This document shows positions 1-9,245 of a DNA stretch of 24,107 bases, one piece after another. The notes under the pieces were generated by a model. The model was not told the origin of the DNA. It did no database searches and saw only the letters and a program-made list of their open reading frames with translations. The DNA comes from Perkinsus marinus ATCC 50983 (lineage: Eukaryota; Perkinsozoa; Perkinsida; Perkinsidae), in the NCBI RefSeq assembly GCF_000006405.1, contig NW_003212397.1, positions 271,334 through 295,440 of the forward strand, given 5' to 3'. The number at the start of each line of letters is the position of its first letter. Positions within the stretch are counted from its first letter, which is position 1. Both the position numbers and the translations under genes were made by a program.

Positions 1-14
1 ATCGTGCTGTCCAA

Positions 15-3000
15 ATGTCCTCCATAAACGGCATCAAAGTCCAAGCTCACTTGTATGACCTTTCCCAAGGTATGGCTCGACAGATGAGCCCCATGATATT
101 AGGGAAACAAATTGAGGTAAGTTATTTTCAGTATAGGGATCTTCACCCGTGATATGAGAAGCACTAGTGGAAAAAAAAATTTCACAATCATATATTTTTT
201 CTCGAAGAGTATTTCGCCACTTCACGAAAAACGGGTGCAAAAAATGAGAGATTTCTCTACTGGTGAAAAATGGATTTTGCTTTGTAGGGTATTTGGCACA
301 CTGGAGTAGTGGTCTTCGGGTTGGAGTACTACTATGGAGGAGGTAATAACAACAATACTGATGATAATGATATGAAATATGGTGTAGCATTAAATGCATT
401 AATTGCATTAACTCCAAATGCAATGCATTTGGAGTTGATAGCTCATGATATGAAAAAACACTAGTGAAGAACATATTTCACAATCCACTTCGCGAAAAAG
501 AATTGTGTGAAATCGGTCGCGGACACATATATGTCTGAAATTTACATAGAGTAAAACTTCATTTCACGTTAAACGGGTGAAACTTCACTTCGATGATATA
601 TCATTAAAGTTTCACCCTAGTGATGTGAAAAACACTAGTGAAAAATATATTTCATAATCCGCATCGCGAAAAACAATTGTGTAGAATTGGTCGCGGACAC
701 ATATATGTCTGAAATTTACATAGAGTAAAACGTCATTTCACGTTAAACGGGTGAAACTTCATTATAATAATATATCACTGGAGTTTCACCCTAGTGATAT
801 GAAAAGCACTAGTGGAAAAGATATTTCACGACTACTACAGGCCTCGAATATCGCGTTTTTCACAGAGTATTACGCCACTTCACGTAAAACGGGTGAAACT
901 TCATTGTATGTATATATATCTATGGTTTATATAATTTTACTACTATAATTGCTGACCACTTTTCATACCACTCGTCTTCCACTTCTTGTCATTGGGTAGG
1001 TATCTGTGTCTCCCCTCCACCCGCTGTCCCTGGCATGCCTTATCGAACGATCGATCTCGGTGAGTCTACTCTTCATAAAATACTCGGCAAATTTCTCCAC
1101 TGGTTATCGATAGCTTAGCTGAGTCGTACACGTACTTACTTAAAGTGAAATTTACTATTATATAGTCTAGCCGAGTCGTACACGTATTTACTTCCAGTGA
1201 GTTTATTACTATATAGTTTAGCTGAGTCGTACACGTATTACTTCCAGTGAGTTTACTATGATATAGTCTAGCCGAGTCGTACACGTATTACTTCCAGTGA
1301 GTTTATTACTATATAGTTTAGCTGAGTCGTACACGTATTACTTCCAGTGAGTTTATTACTATATAGTTTAGCTGAGTCGTACACGTATTACTTCCAGTGA
1401 GTTTACTACTATTAGTCTAGCTGAGTCGTACACGTTTTACTTCCGGTGAGTTTACTGCTACTGCTATTTCAGGAGTTACTCACAAGACTAGGGAGGAGTT
1501 AAACACTTACTTGCGCTCAATATGGAATAAGTACTCCATCGTTTTATTATTAGATGTCATGGTGGGGGTCTTCAGATACACCACAGAAACCTATAGTCTT
1601 CTTACGAATAATTGTAACAATTTCGCTGATGATATTGCTAAGTAAGAATCTCGTCGAATTTGACAACTAGTGGTACTTTCAGGTTTTTACTCAACGGTCA
1701 AGGATTGCCCTCATGTGAGTCGTACGAGAATCGCTCACTTATTTGGGAATTTTGGGAAATTTTGAGGAAATTTTGGGAAATTTTGGGAAATTTTGAGGAA
1801 ATTTTGGGAAATTTTGGGAAATTTTGAGGAAATTTTGGGAAATTGTGAGCACTTTTACCACAACTCGTGTGTAAACTTCTGCAAGTAATGAGGAAACTTT
1901 TGAGCTCAGTCTGAGGAAAGCGAGTATATATTCCAACACTACATCAGAATATTTACTGTTAGACATCGTGGACTTGCCTAATGAGGCACTCTCGTCACCC
2001 ATGGGGGTTATGCTTCGACCAATGATAGAAAACATGGAAGCTCAGATGAGACAATCAGTAAGCATCACAACGCTAGCATGTAGTAGCATACTAGTACTAC
2101 TAGTACTAGTAAAAGTACTACTAGTAGAAGTACTACTAGTAGAAGTACTACTAGTACTAGTAGTACTAGTAGAAGTACTACTACTATTGATATTACTTTT
2201 ACCACTCAGATAAACTCTACGAATAGTGGCGGTTTGAACCCTTTTCAGAATCATGTATCGAATTTGCCAAGTAGAATGGGTTGGCAATACTGTAGACACT
2301 TGCACTTTATCCACCTCAGATACAGTAGCTGCGCCAGTGGTCTCCCAGTCTCCCGCGACCAGTAGCAGTGCTAAGCCCGGCTTATCAAAAATACCGGAAA
2401 ATTTGGAACCGAAAGGTAGATACGCTACTATGTTTAACCATGGAGTTCCACCCGTTTTACGTGAAGTGGTGTAATACTCGGTGAAAAACGCGATATTCGC
2501 GGTGATATGCAGTAGTCGGGGAATGTTTCTCATATCACGAAACTCCTCTGTGTTAACTGTGGCGCCGATATGAGCTAGGTTATATCGGTGGCATGCTCGA
2601 TTCATCTCTAGATTGCGAGTACTGTATTAAACGTGAATAGTTTTTTCTTCAGCCCTTGATTTCGTTCCGCATCGTTTACCCAAGGATACCCGGATGCTGA
2701 ACTTAGCTGTGGCGAAGCTCACCAAGCTTGGCATCACTGATGTGGATTCGATCAATCGTGCAGTGACTGAGGGCGTAACTACTGATGGGTCAACAGCGAC
2801 TATGAATGTCATTCTTGACACTACAGTGGGTTTTGGACGGACGGTCGGTTTCTGCATAATGATGTTGGCAGGCACAATACGAGCCGAAGATCTTTTCGAA
2901 TTATGTGCTAGCAGTAGGGGCACTTGTGAGGAACTGGCTCACAGTAAGATCGAATAAATACAGTGGTGACTGGTGACACGCTTAGCAGTTGATTTTCTGT

Positions 3001-3874
3001 GTTACCGGTCACCGAGTAAGAGTACAGAAAAGCTTTTCATTTCCAGATACCAGGAGCTGAGAAAGTATCTCATCTGAATGCATGGTTGAGGAAGAGTAGT
3101 GAAGCGTTCGATGATATGGACAATGCTGTTCGTAAGCACCACACTGGGACACGGTGTTTCGGGAATATTTGCTCGCTGAGCTAAGCTGAAATCAGGAGTT
3201 TCCTCACTAATTGTAGAAGTTCACTTTGGGGTAGGGGTGCTCACGATTTCCACATTGTCACCAACACATGTAGTTGACCATGTGCATATTCCCCCCCCCC
3301 CCCCACACACTGTTGGGATATGTGAATAGTGACTGTCCGAGTTTATCAGGTGCTATGCTGCTCACTGCCCTTATGAATATCGAGAACCCCACTAATCAAC
3401 TAGACGAAGAGATGATGTCTATTGCTCAGCACGCAGGTAACTAAGTCGAACTATGCCGGGTGAGATTCGCACCTTACAGTTTCATGGACGGTCAATGGCG
3501 ATGAGGTTCCTGCATCTGCACGTAAACTGAGTTACAGATTTGCTGCTAATACTCTCAATTCAATTAAAGCAAATACTCCTATGGACGGTTCAGAAGCTCT
3601 TTCAGATTTTGTAAGGAATTTTCAACGGCCTTAGCGGATGGCTTTTGTTCAGGTTCTGAGCTTATATGGTGAGATTCTCAGCGACACCGACGAGAGCGTG
3701 ACATCAGTACGGTTGGAAGCGGCGAGGATCGGCTTGCAGCGCCTACCTCATCTAAGAGAGTTTCTGAGAGACCTTTCGATAGACTTTCTGGGCATAGAAG
3801 ATGATGATGTTTGCAAGCTCGATGAAACTTCCAAGGAACATGTGGAAATTATACAGTCGTATTTGCGTGTATAA
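15..3874 (+). CDS. DeSI/PPPDE desumoylating isopeptidase with C-terminal PUL-like domain (14 exons)
   Basis: Exons: 15-116, 288-342, 1000-1059, 1473-1530, 1576-1641, 1683-1714, 1963-2057, 2210-2279, 2320-2415, 2653-2943, 3054-3131, 3350-3436, 3480-3610, 3653-3874. All junctions are GT-AG and phase-matched, giving 480 aa. Residues 1-156 follow human DeSI-1 closely: YDLSQGMARQMSP, the His38 motif GIWHTG, the Cys105 motif TNNCNNF and the tail DLPNEALSSPMG. His and Cys form the PPPDE thiol-protease pair. Residues ~157-212 are a Ser/Pro/Asn-rich linker. Residues ~213-480 are helical and resemble the PUL domain of PLAA/Ufd3, which binds the Cdc48/p97 tail; this second call is weaker. Such PPPDE-PUL fusions are known in fungi, often with a thioredoxin domain between, absent here. 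The ATG at 15 has good context, but the frame is open to the window edge. Likely role: removing SUMO or ubiquitin from Cdc48-bound substrates (inferred). Confidence 0.9.
140..238 (+). repeat. MITE-like repeat, copy A (in intron 1)
   Basis: About 99 bp bounded by TTCACCC on the left and ACGGGTG on the right, with the internal block CACTAGTGGAAA and a CGCCACTTCACG block near the right end. It occupies most of intron 1 (117-287). It is the shortest plus-strand member of the family described at 432-901. Confidence 0.6.
432..901 (+). repeat. Tandem array of three MITE-like repeats, copies B-D (in intron 2)
   Basis: Copies at about 432-585, 608-759 and 782-901. The shared CACTAGTG core recurs at 459, 633 and 807, so the spacing is exactly 174 bp twice. 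Copies C and D start AGTTTCACCC and all three end GGGTGAAACTT, which gives terminal inverted repeats of about 10 bp. B and C share a long 3' block containing GGACACATATATGTCTG; D instead carries the GAGTATTACGCCACTTCACG block seen in copies A and E. No coding capacity, so a non-autonomous element. They account for most of the 657-nt intron 2 (343-999). Confidence 0.75.
1110..1455 (+). repeat. 50-bp tandem repeat, about 7 copies (in intron 3)
   Basis: The unit GAGTCGTACACGTATTACTT and its following 30 bases recurs at 1121, 1173, 1224, 1274, 1324, 1374 and 1423, so periods are 52, 51, 50, 50, 50 and 49. The middle copies are the most alike. It lies wholly within intron 3 (1060-1472) of the DeSI-PUL gene. 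The uniform unit without spacers of unrelated sequence rules out a CRISPR array. Confidence 0.9.
1741..1844 (+). repeat. 10/11-bp minisatellite with 31-bp higher-order unit (in intron 6)
   Basis: Repeats of TTTTGGGAAA (10 bp) broken at regular steps by TTTTGAGGAAA (11 bp), so that two of the first and one of the second make a 31-bp unit repeated about three times. It lies inside intron 1715-1962. One strand is almost pyrimidine-free in blocks. Confidence 0.85.
2084..2190 (+). repeat. CTAGTA-type microsatellite (in intron 7)
   Basis: About 105 bp built from TAC/AGT triplets, forming chains of the palindromes ACTAGT and AGTACT with occasional AAAGT or GAAGT variants. It fills most of intron 2058-2209. 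The six-base palindromes mean either strand can fold on itself. Confidence 0.85.
2444..2544 (-). repeat. MITE-like repeat, copy E, inverted (in intron 9)
   Basis: Reverse-orientation member of the family at 140-901. Reading the minus strand it starts AGTTTCGTGATATGAGAAA, contains CGCGAATATCGCGTTTTTCAC as in copy D, and ends CACGTAAAACGGGTGGAACT. It lies inside intron 2416-2652 of the DeSI-PUL gene. Confidence 0.7.
3291..3304 (+). repeat. Poly-C tract of 14 (in intron 11)
   Basis: Fourteen consecutive C residues followed by a short CA run, inside intron 3132-3349. Homopolymer length in assemblies is often uncertain, but here it is intronic and does not affect the protein. Confidence 0.9.
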
Positions 3875-4317
3875 ATTATATACTCCCGCTCTTAAACAAA
3901 CACCACACCATTTTGTTACTCCTCAATGTACCGATCGGCTTGTGTTTACAGTGGTTGCTTCTTCGCCCTTCCTACCACATATACCCTCAAGCTCCTACCC
4001 AGGCTCTGGGAGCGGAACTACCGTGAGGAATACTCCCCTTATTATATTCAAAAGTTGATTACGATTATATAGGTCAGAAAGATATTTCACAATATCTCAA
4101 ATGGCGAACATTTCATTTCCTTGGACTTTCTTATGTTCTAAGCTACTCTTTTCCTGGCCTCCCTCCCGTAGAACGCCCGTTCTACGATACAACGCAACAT
4201 CGAATGCTTTCTTCAGAACCAGCGGGCAGAGGGAACCAGCGTCATCCGGACGATGAAGAGAACCGCACAGACGGTAACTATATCATCTAAACTACGTCGG
4301 CAGCGACAGTGAGGGTC
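3875..4317. other. Intergenic space between two convergent 3' ends
   Basis: The DeSI-PUL stop lies at 3874 and the ubiquitin-eL40 stop at 4318, so both 3' UTRs must lie in these 443 bases. A short fragment around 4078-4100 resembles the AAAGATATTTCAC block of the MITE family, too short to annotate. No gene seen. Confidence 0.7.
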
Positions 4318-4804
4318 TTATCGCAGCTTCTTCTTGGGGCGCAATTGATTGGAATGACCACACTTCTTCTTACGGCAGTTCACCGCACGAGGGGGAAGAC
4401 GAGCGTAACATTTACGGCAAATCATCTTGTCGCAATTGTACTTCCTGGCCAAGACGGCGAGGGAGGGCTCGATAACACCACCACGGAGACGGAGAACGAG
4501 ATGAAGAGTAGATTCTGAAAGCAAATGAGATATAGACGAGTTAACGGCATACGTGAAAACTCACCCTTCTGGATGTTGTAATCAGAGAGAGTGCGGCCAT
4601 CCTCGAGCTGCTTGCCAGCGAAGATCAAACGCTGCTGATCCGGAGGGATTCCTGAGAGAATTGAAATATGGACAGGGGTGAAGGACGGCGATGGGAAGTA
4701 CCCTCCTTGTCTTGGATCTTAGCTTTGACAGCCTCGATGGTGTCGGCGGCTTCGACATCAAGAGTGATGGTCTTGCCGGTTAGGGTCTTAACGAATATTT
4801 GCAT
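4318..4804 (-). CDS. RPL40: Ubiquitin-ribosomal protein eL40 fusion precursor
   Basis: Three exons on the minus strand: 4804-4702, 4651-4565 and 4514-4318. Both introns are exactly 50 nt, GT-AG, and interrupt codons after their first base (Gly35 and Glu64 of ubiquitin). The product is 128 aa: 76 aa of near-canonical ubiquitin ([18 protein letters not shown]..., ending RLRGG) followed directly by 52 aa of eL40 with the zinc-binding cysteines of CDKMICRKC and C-x4-KKCGH, ending RPKKKLR. Deubiquitinases cut after Gly76 and release free ubiquitin and the 60S ribosomal protein. Lengths match the family exactly. The sequence CAG/GAACC immediately before the ATG looks like a splice acceptor only five nucleotides upstream, as expected for a spliced leader or an upstream non-coding exon. 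Confidence 0.98.
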
Positions 4805-4815
4805 GGTTCCTGAAC
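4805..4815 (-). promoter_or_regulatory. Splice-acceptor-like site before the ubiquitin-eL40 start
   Basis: On the minus strand a T/G-rich stretch of GTT repeats ends TTCAG at 4810, followed by GAACC and the ATG at 4804. The pyrimidine-rich lead-in and CAG suggest either spliced-leader addition, which Perkinsus and dinoflagellates use, or a 5' UTR intron. No leader donor gene was found in the window, so the choice is open. Confidence 0.5.
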
Positions 4816-6233
4816 AACAACAACAAACCAATAGTGAAACCACAACAAAGCTTGGATTGAAATATATTCCAATATCAGCTAGTGAGGATAATTAACTTTA
4901 CACTCAAGTAGAAGACGACATGATAACGTGAGTTCCTACATCACAATCCTAATGTGATACCAGTGTGAATCGCATCTCCTCAGACCACCCTTGACCCTTA
5001 TTACCAAGTCCCCTCAGACGCTGGTCTCAGTTCGTGCTTGGTAGTGAAGGCCGATCGATCGACTGATCGATTTCACGCAGCGCAAAATTCAGAGATGGCT
5101 CGTTTTGGCGTTTCTTGCAATTTTCGTGCAATTCTACCCAATACCATGAGTACTGTGTACTGTCAGAGACACTGATACGACCGTGAACAACTTGAGGACT
5201 CCTATAGTCAGAAGTAGACGATGAGACTCTTTTCGGTGCAAGGATGGATTAGGAGTCGCTGTGTATCTGAACACATCGTGGAACTTACGATGTGATCGCC
5301 TATGGTCAGACAAGGTTTGAACGACTTCCTTCCTTGGGACCCCCATGAGAAATATTCTACTGAATAGTCTATGCCATAGATTACAATGCCTAATATGCCA
5401 TACAGTATCACTTTTCGCCCGAAACATGGAAAATATGTGGAAGAGGTTCAAACTGACTGATGCAGAACCGACCGATGTGCAAGTGAAGGTCGACGGCACG
5501 CTTGGACTTATGCATGTTTTCTCTTATCATAAAGGGGGAGAGGAAAGTCGATCTATGGCGTATAGATTTAGCAGCCTACAGATTAGGATAATGGGAGTAG
5601 TGCAGTTCGAAAAGCGGTCGGTGTAGTAAAAGAGTCTAATACAAGCTCGATGATGACGTTCGATTGCTGTACTATATAATATAAGCACGCGATCTCCCAA
5701 AAACCGGATGACTAGGTTGCTTCTCGACATTGCTTCGTAGTCGGAGCGCAAACGACTCAGCTCGAATCGCTAGATCTCAAGTAGAATACTACAACCCAAC
5801 ACGGAAGGACTTGCATAAAGTACACTGTCGGAGACAGGTGTAGTCGCAACAATCGAAAGGGGTTGAATAAATTGAAGAGTTCGAATCCGGATTGCTGTAT
5901 TCCAACCGAAGCAGTCGCCTTTTGTAACTAATGAAATGGGACCTAGTGATAGAGTGATCTCGACCTACCTCCCGTTCTCCAATATGCAGGAGAGGTCTAG
6001 TCAAATGAGAGGCATTATGCGGGTTTTGCAAACACTTCAACAGGGATAGCGACCTGAGCCTCAGACATGTTAATATTGACGTTATTGAGCCAGCGTCTTT
6101 CCCATCCTCTACGTATTCCAGTACTATGTATACCTAACAGTCCGCTATCCGCCAGGAGTACATTTTAAGCGTTGAATGACCCGGACAAAGTAGAGGGTCC
6201 CATGCAAACAGTGTCAATATCACATTAGTACAA
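4816..6233. other. Gene-poor stretch with unassigned coding-like pieces
   Basis: No gene can be named. The longest plausible open piece is plus-strand 5345-5626, containing WKRFKLTDAEPTDVQVKVDG and ending at a stop at 5626. A start at 5094 (MARFGVSCNFRAILP) opens a short frame upstream. Piece at about 5258-5325 (VAVYLNTSWNLRCDRLWSD) also looks coding-like. I could not connect these with phase-consistent GT-AG introns, so they may be a decayed gene or a gene with exons I missed. Confidence 0.3.
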
Positions 6234-6332
6234 GGTTCCACCGTGAGTTGAACACGGATCGGGCTCCACTGAGATTTGAGCTCAGACCGACAGACTAGGA
6301 GTATAGAGTGTTAACTGTTACACCATCAAACC
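6234..6332 (-). pseudogene. tRNA-Gln-like relic with a doubled 3' half
   Basis: On the minus strand 6332-6262 follows eukaryotic tRNA-Gln base for base over long stretches: GGTTTGATGGTGTAACAGTT, a perfect 4-bp D stem (GTGT/ACAC), and a perfect 5-bp T stem (CTGAG/CTCAG) before TGGAGCC. The anticodon stem is not paired well and the loop reads CTCCTAG, so glutamine identity is lost. A second T arm (CCGTG TTCAACT CACGG) and a second acceptor end, TGGAACC, follow immediately at 6260-6234. Thus the 3' half is present twice. It is either a tRNA pseudogene with an internal duplication or the head of a tRNA-derived SINE. Confidence 0.65.
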
Positions 6333-7436
6333 TAATGGTCTACATATTCTCATACAGTCCTAGATGTTGGCAGTATGATGCTGCGAGAGACAGTAGAAGG
6401 ACTAAATATTGGACATCTAAGACGAAATACCTGCACTTTCATCCATACTATCGATGCAATTGAAAATCTCCGAGAGGTTTGAATGCGGACCGCCGAGCTC
6501 GAATTGGGAAAAAGTAAACACATCGGAGAACAGATTATGACATTTAGATCGGTGATGCTAAACCGTCCGCATACGTATCTGTTGCCGATCTGCCTTGAGC
6601 CCGCTCAAGAGTCTATCTTCAAGTTTTCGCCGGTTGCAGCAAGCTCAAACATTCAGAACCGCCTTTGGGGAAAGCACGACCTCAATTTTGATACGGCTCG
6701 CGAAAAACGACGAAACAACGGTGGATTACCAACATGAAATCTAAGATCTGTCGTGCCTCTGGAAGTGGAGATAAGCGAATGGCTGAAGCAGTGCTGCGTG
6801 TCTTTTCATTAGGCAGCAGCCAGGGCACGAGTGATAGTTCAAAATCCATTATTCAGCCTGAACGAGATATGGGTGAGCAGACATCGGTTACAACGATCAT
6901 GAGCTATACTGCTCCAGGCAACAAGGGTTGGCTATCATAAGTTTCACTGCAAAACTTTTATCAGGCGAGCCGGTCGAAGCTGTAAGACGAATATTATTGT
7001 AATATTCGTCTTACAGCTGCGACTGGTAATATTAATAACACAATGGAATAACAATATGTAATATTATTACACATATTGTAATGTTGATACTGTGTGTCTC
7101 GCGAGTTCGAAAATTGTTACGATTCCTATCTAACGTGTTGATTTGTTTGTCTCTCTAGAGGAGTGGATCTAACAGGGTTCAATCAGGTTATCTTGAGTGA
7201 GCTCATTCCACATCATATTAATAAGACGACCTCACGATATTGGATTCACTAACAAAAGTCTTGTAATTTGCAAAAACCATACCAATACTACAATAGAATT
7301 AAACAAATATGCAAGTAATCATCTATAGGATCAACTCCATTCCTACAACGGAGGCCGACCGGCAGTAGTCAATCGTTTTGAGGGAATAAGTAGTCGTCAA
7401 GCACTATGTAACACATCAACTGAGGCTCGAAGTCTC
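6333..7436. other. Intergenic stretch with unassigned open frames
   Basis: Two overlapping plus-strand frames, 6483-6737 (starts MRTAELELGKSKHIGEQ) and 6734-6940 (starts MKSKICRASGSGDKR), have protein-like composition but no recognised family, and I could not join them by a convincing intron. Beyond 6940 the sequence is AT-rich with a strong hairpin at 6970-7026 and a weaker one around 7051-7080. The 3' UTR of the bromodomain gene should lie just below 7437. Confidence 0.35.
6970..7026. repeat. Near-perfect hairpin, 27-nt arms, 3-nt loop
   Basis: Left arm 6970-6996 and right arm 7000-7026 are reverse complements at 25 of 27 positions, with TTG between. The inner 19 bases of each arm (AGCTGTAAGACGAATATTA) match perfectly. 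No flanking target duplication was seen. Confidence 0.9.
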
Positions 7437-8678
7437 TCACGTTGATCGTCGCTTACGTTTCCGACCGCTACTCACAGTGGAATGCACTTCTTTCTCGTGC
7501 TCCTCGGCTAGTTGCCGCAACACCTTGTCAAGAGCCGTCGACATCATAGTGTTGAAGATAGAGTGAAGCTCGAGGGCGTATTCGTACTCGAGGGAACCAG
7601 GCTGGTTGAAGGTGTAGGCGTTGATGAACATCTGCCTCATATCAGCCTCGAAGTCAGCTCGAGAGGCATAAAACCACGAGTCAAGACGATTGAGTATCAT
7701 CGATATATCGACTGGAACAGTAATCATCTCGTAGTAACCAGGTACCCATTTAGGGACAGGCTTCATGAACGGCGCAACCAACTCCTTGTTCATGCGGACC
7801 ATATGTTGGACCAACCTCCGGTACTCGTTGCGCTCGAACTCAGACATGCCACATGGATGACTAGTGGGCTTCTTCTTCCTGCCTCGTCTAGACGTCTTCT
7901 CAGGCGTACTAGTACGCGACCCTGACGAGCTGCTTGCTGCACCCTCGGACTTACTGGTGGTCGTCGTCGTGCAAGACCTCCGTTGACAGGATGGTATGAT
8001 GAGATCGAGGTCCACTTTGGATACAGACGAAGTTCGAGTCTTCTTCCGGACTGGCGCTGTGGTGGTCATGCTGTCCTCGACGAGCGAGTAGCCGGTGTCA
8101 CAGATCAAACCAGAGAGGAAGTCCACTTCGAAGTCAGAAAGTAGACAGTGTCCAGCAGCTGTTGAGTGGCGATCGAAGCTTGGCTGAAGAGCAAGAGCAG
8201 AATCAACATAATCATCATCATAGAGGAAGCCTCTAGAGGCAACCCTCAGAGGGATATGGTAAGAACAATCAAGCCCACACTTCCATCACCACTCGCATCA
8301 CCACCGACAACACCAACATCACAACGACAACGAAAGCGCAGCGTCATGATGATGATAATCGCCTCAAACGCCCGCTTGAGAACCACACGGAGGCATAACA
8401 AGCCTTACGTTGATATCCGCACCAGTCTCTGTACTGGCGTCTGACATTCCACACACCTTCGATGAGGCCATCGTCGGTTGTTGAGTTCTCCGAGAATCGT
8501 GCTGGGGGCAGCACGCAGCTTTCATAATTAATGAAACGCTATGCAAAATCTCGCTACGCCTTACTAATCGATACACCGAATATCTTGCAGCGATCGTCCT
8601 CATAACGAGCCGTTTCAACCCGCCGTTTTTCATCAACTCAAGCATGAACGACCTATGTTTGAACCACTTCATCAGCAT
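7437..8678 (-). CDS. Single-bromodomain nuclear protein
   Basis: The main exon is 8183-7437 (248 codons). Its C-terminal half is a bromodomain: PVPKWVPGYYEMITVPVDIS, then ILNRLDSWFY, and the acetyl-lysine-binding Asn in INAYTFNQPGSLEYEYA. It recognises acetylated lysine on histones or other proteins. A Ser/Thr-rich segment with basic clusters (KTSRRGRKKKPTSH) precedes it and the end is SSGRKRKRRST, a likely nuclear localisation signal. The frame continues upstream of the first ATG in this exon (8069) to a strong acceptor (CTCTTCAG) at 8184. It joins in phase to a candidate first exon 8678-8409 starting MLMKWFKHRSFML and ending at GTAAGG. That upstream exon is tentative; the bromodomain itself is clear. 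Predicted full length 338 aa. Confidence 0.82.
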
Positions 8679-9245
8679 GTGTAATTTGGTATAACTTGTG
8701 GAATCTCTCGCTTAGTCACGAATCTCCACCTTGTGCACGCGTGCGCAGCAATTTCGGAGACAGCTTTGTGTTATCGAGGCTAGGACGCGGTAGAGTCACT
8801 AAAACACTCTATCGCAGAGCAAATCGGCAACTTCACGATCACTAGTAGACTCGATTGTGTTATTAGTGTGTTACAACCACTACCCTTATGAAAACACAAC
8901 AGTTATCGCGCCACTCCACCACAGTGGGCAGCGCATGTGAATTTGTCTTTCAATGTCATACAGAATAGAGCGAATACTATGGTAAAAAAAGCGGTGAATA
9001 ATCACCCTCAGACTGGGAATGTGCTAAACTTCAGCCTATAATGATAAATACTGTACATGCGAAATTCACATTGTGGATCCAGAAAGACTCCGAACCCTTA
9101 CAGTTAGACTTCAACATCATAGTGGTTCACAGTGCTCCTCCTCAGTAAGGAAGTTCACCTCATCAGCTTCAATATGTCTCTGGATCCAATCGACACTCAG
9201 CCGTCAACTTACTCATAGTTTATCAGGAGTAACCAGCTGCCATCC
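8679..9245. other. Spacer between two minus-strand genes
   Basis: No named gene. If the RING-like gene just upstream has further exons they could extend here: on the minus strand about 9277-9210 reads DVPELVNSDPEDGSWLLLIN and ends at a GTAAGT donor. Nothing else stands out; the rest should contain promoter and 3' UTR sequence. Confidence 0.4.

Noticed and set aside
1110-1455. Possible CRISPR array
   Set aside because: Units are contiguous 50-bp tandem repeats without unique spacers, inside an intron of a eukaryotic gene.
2042-2605. 187-codon minus-strand open frame
   Set aside because: It runs antisense through exons, a microsatellite and a MITE copy of the DeSI-PUL gene; the Ser/Thr repeats it encodes come from the CTAGTA array.
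3291-3304. Poly-C run as a regulatory or structural signal
   Set aside because: A single homopolymer inside an intron with no supporting context.
7512-7925. 137-codon plus-strand open frame
   Set aside because: Exactly antisense to the bromodomain exon; composition reflects the opposite strand.
8166-8444. Plus-strand open frame with Pro/Thr-rich text
   Set aside because: Lies over the putative intron of the bromodomain gene and reads simple-sequence CATCAT/CACCA runs; no domain.
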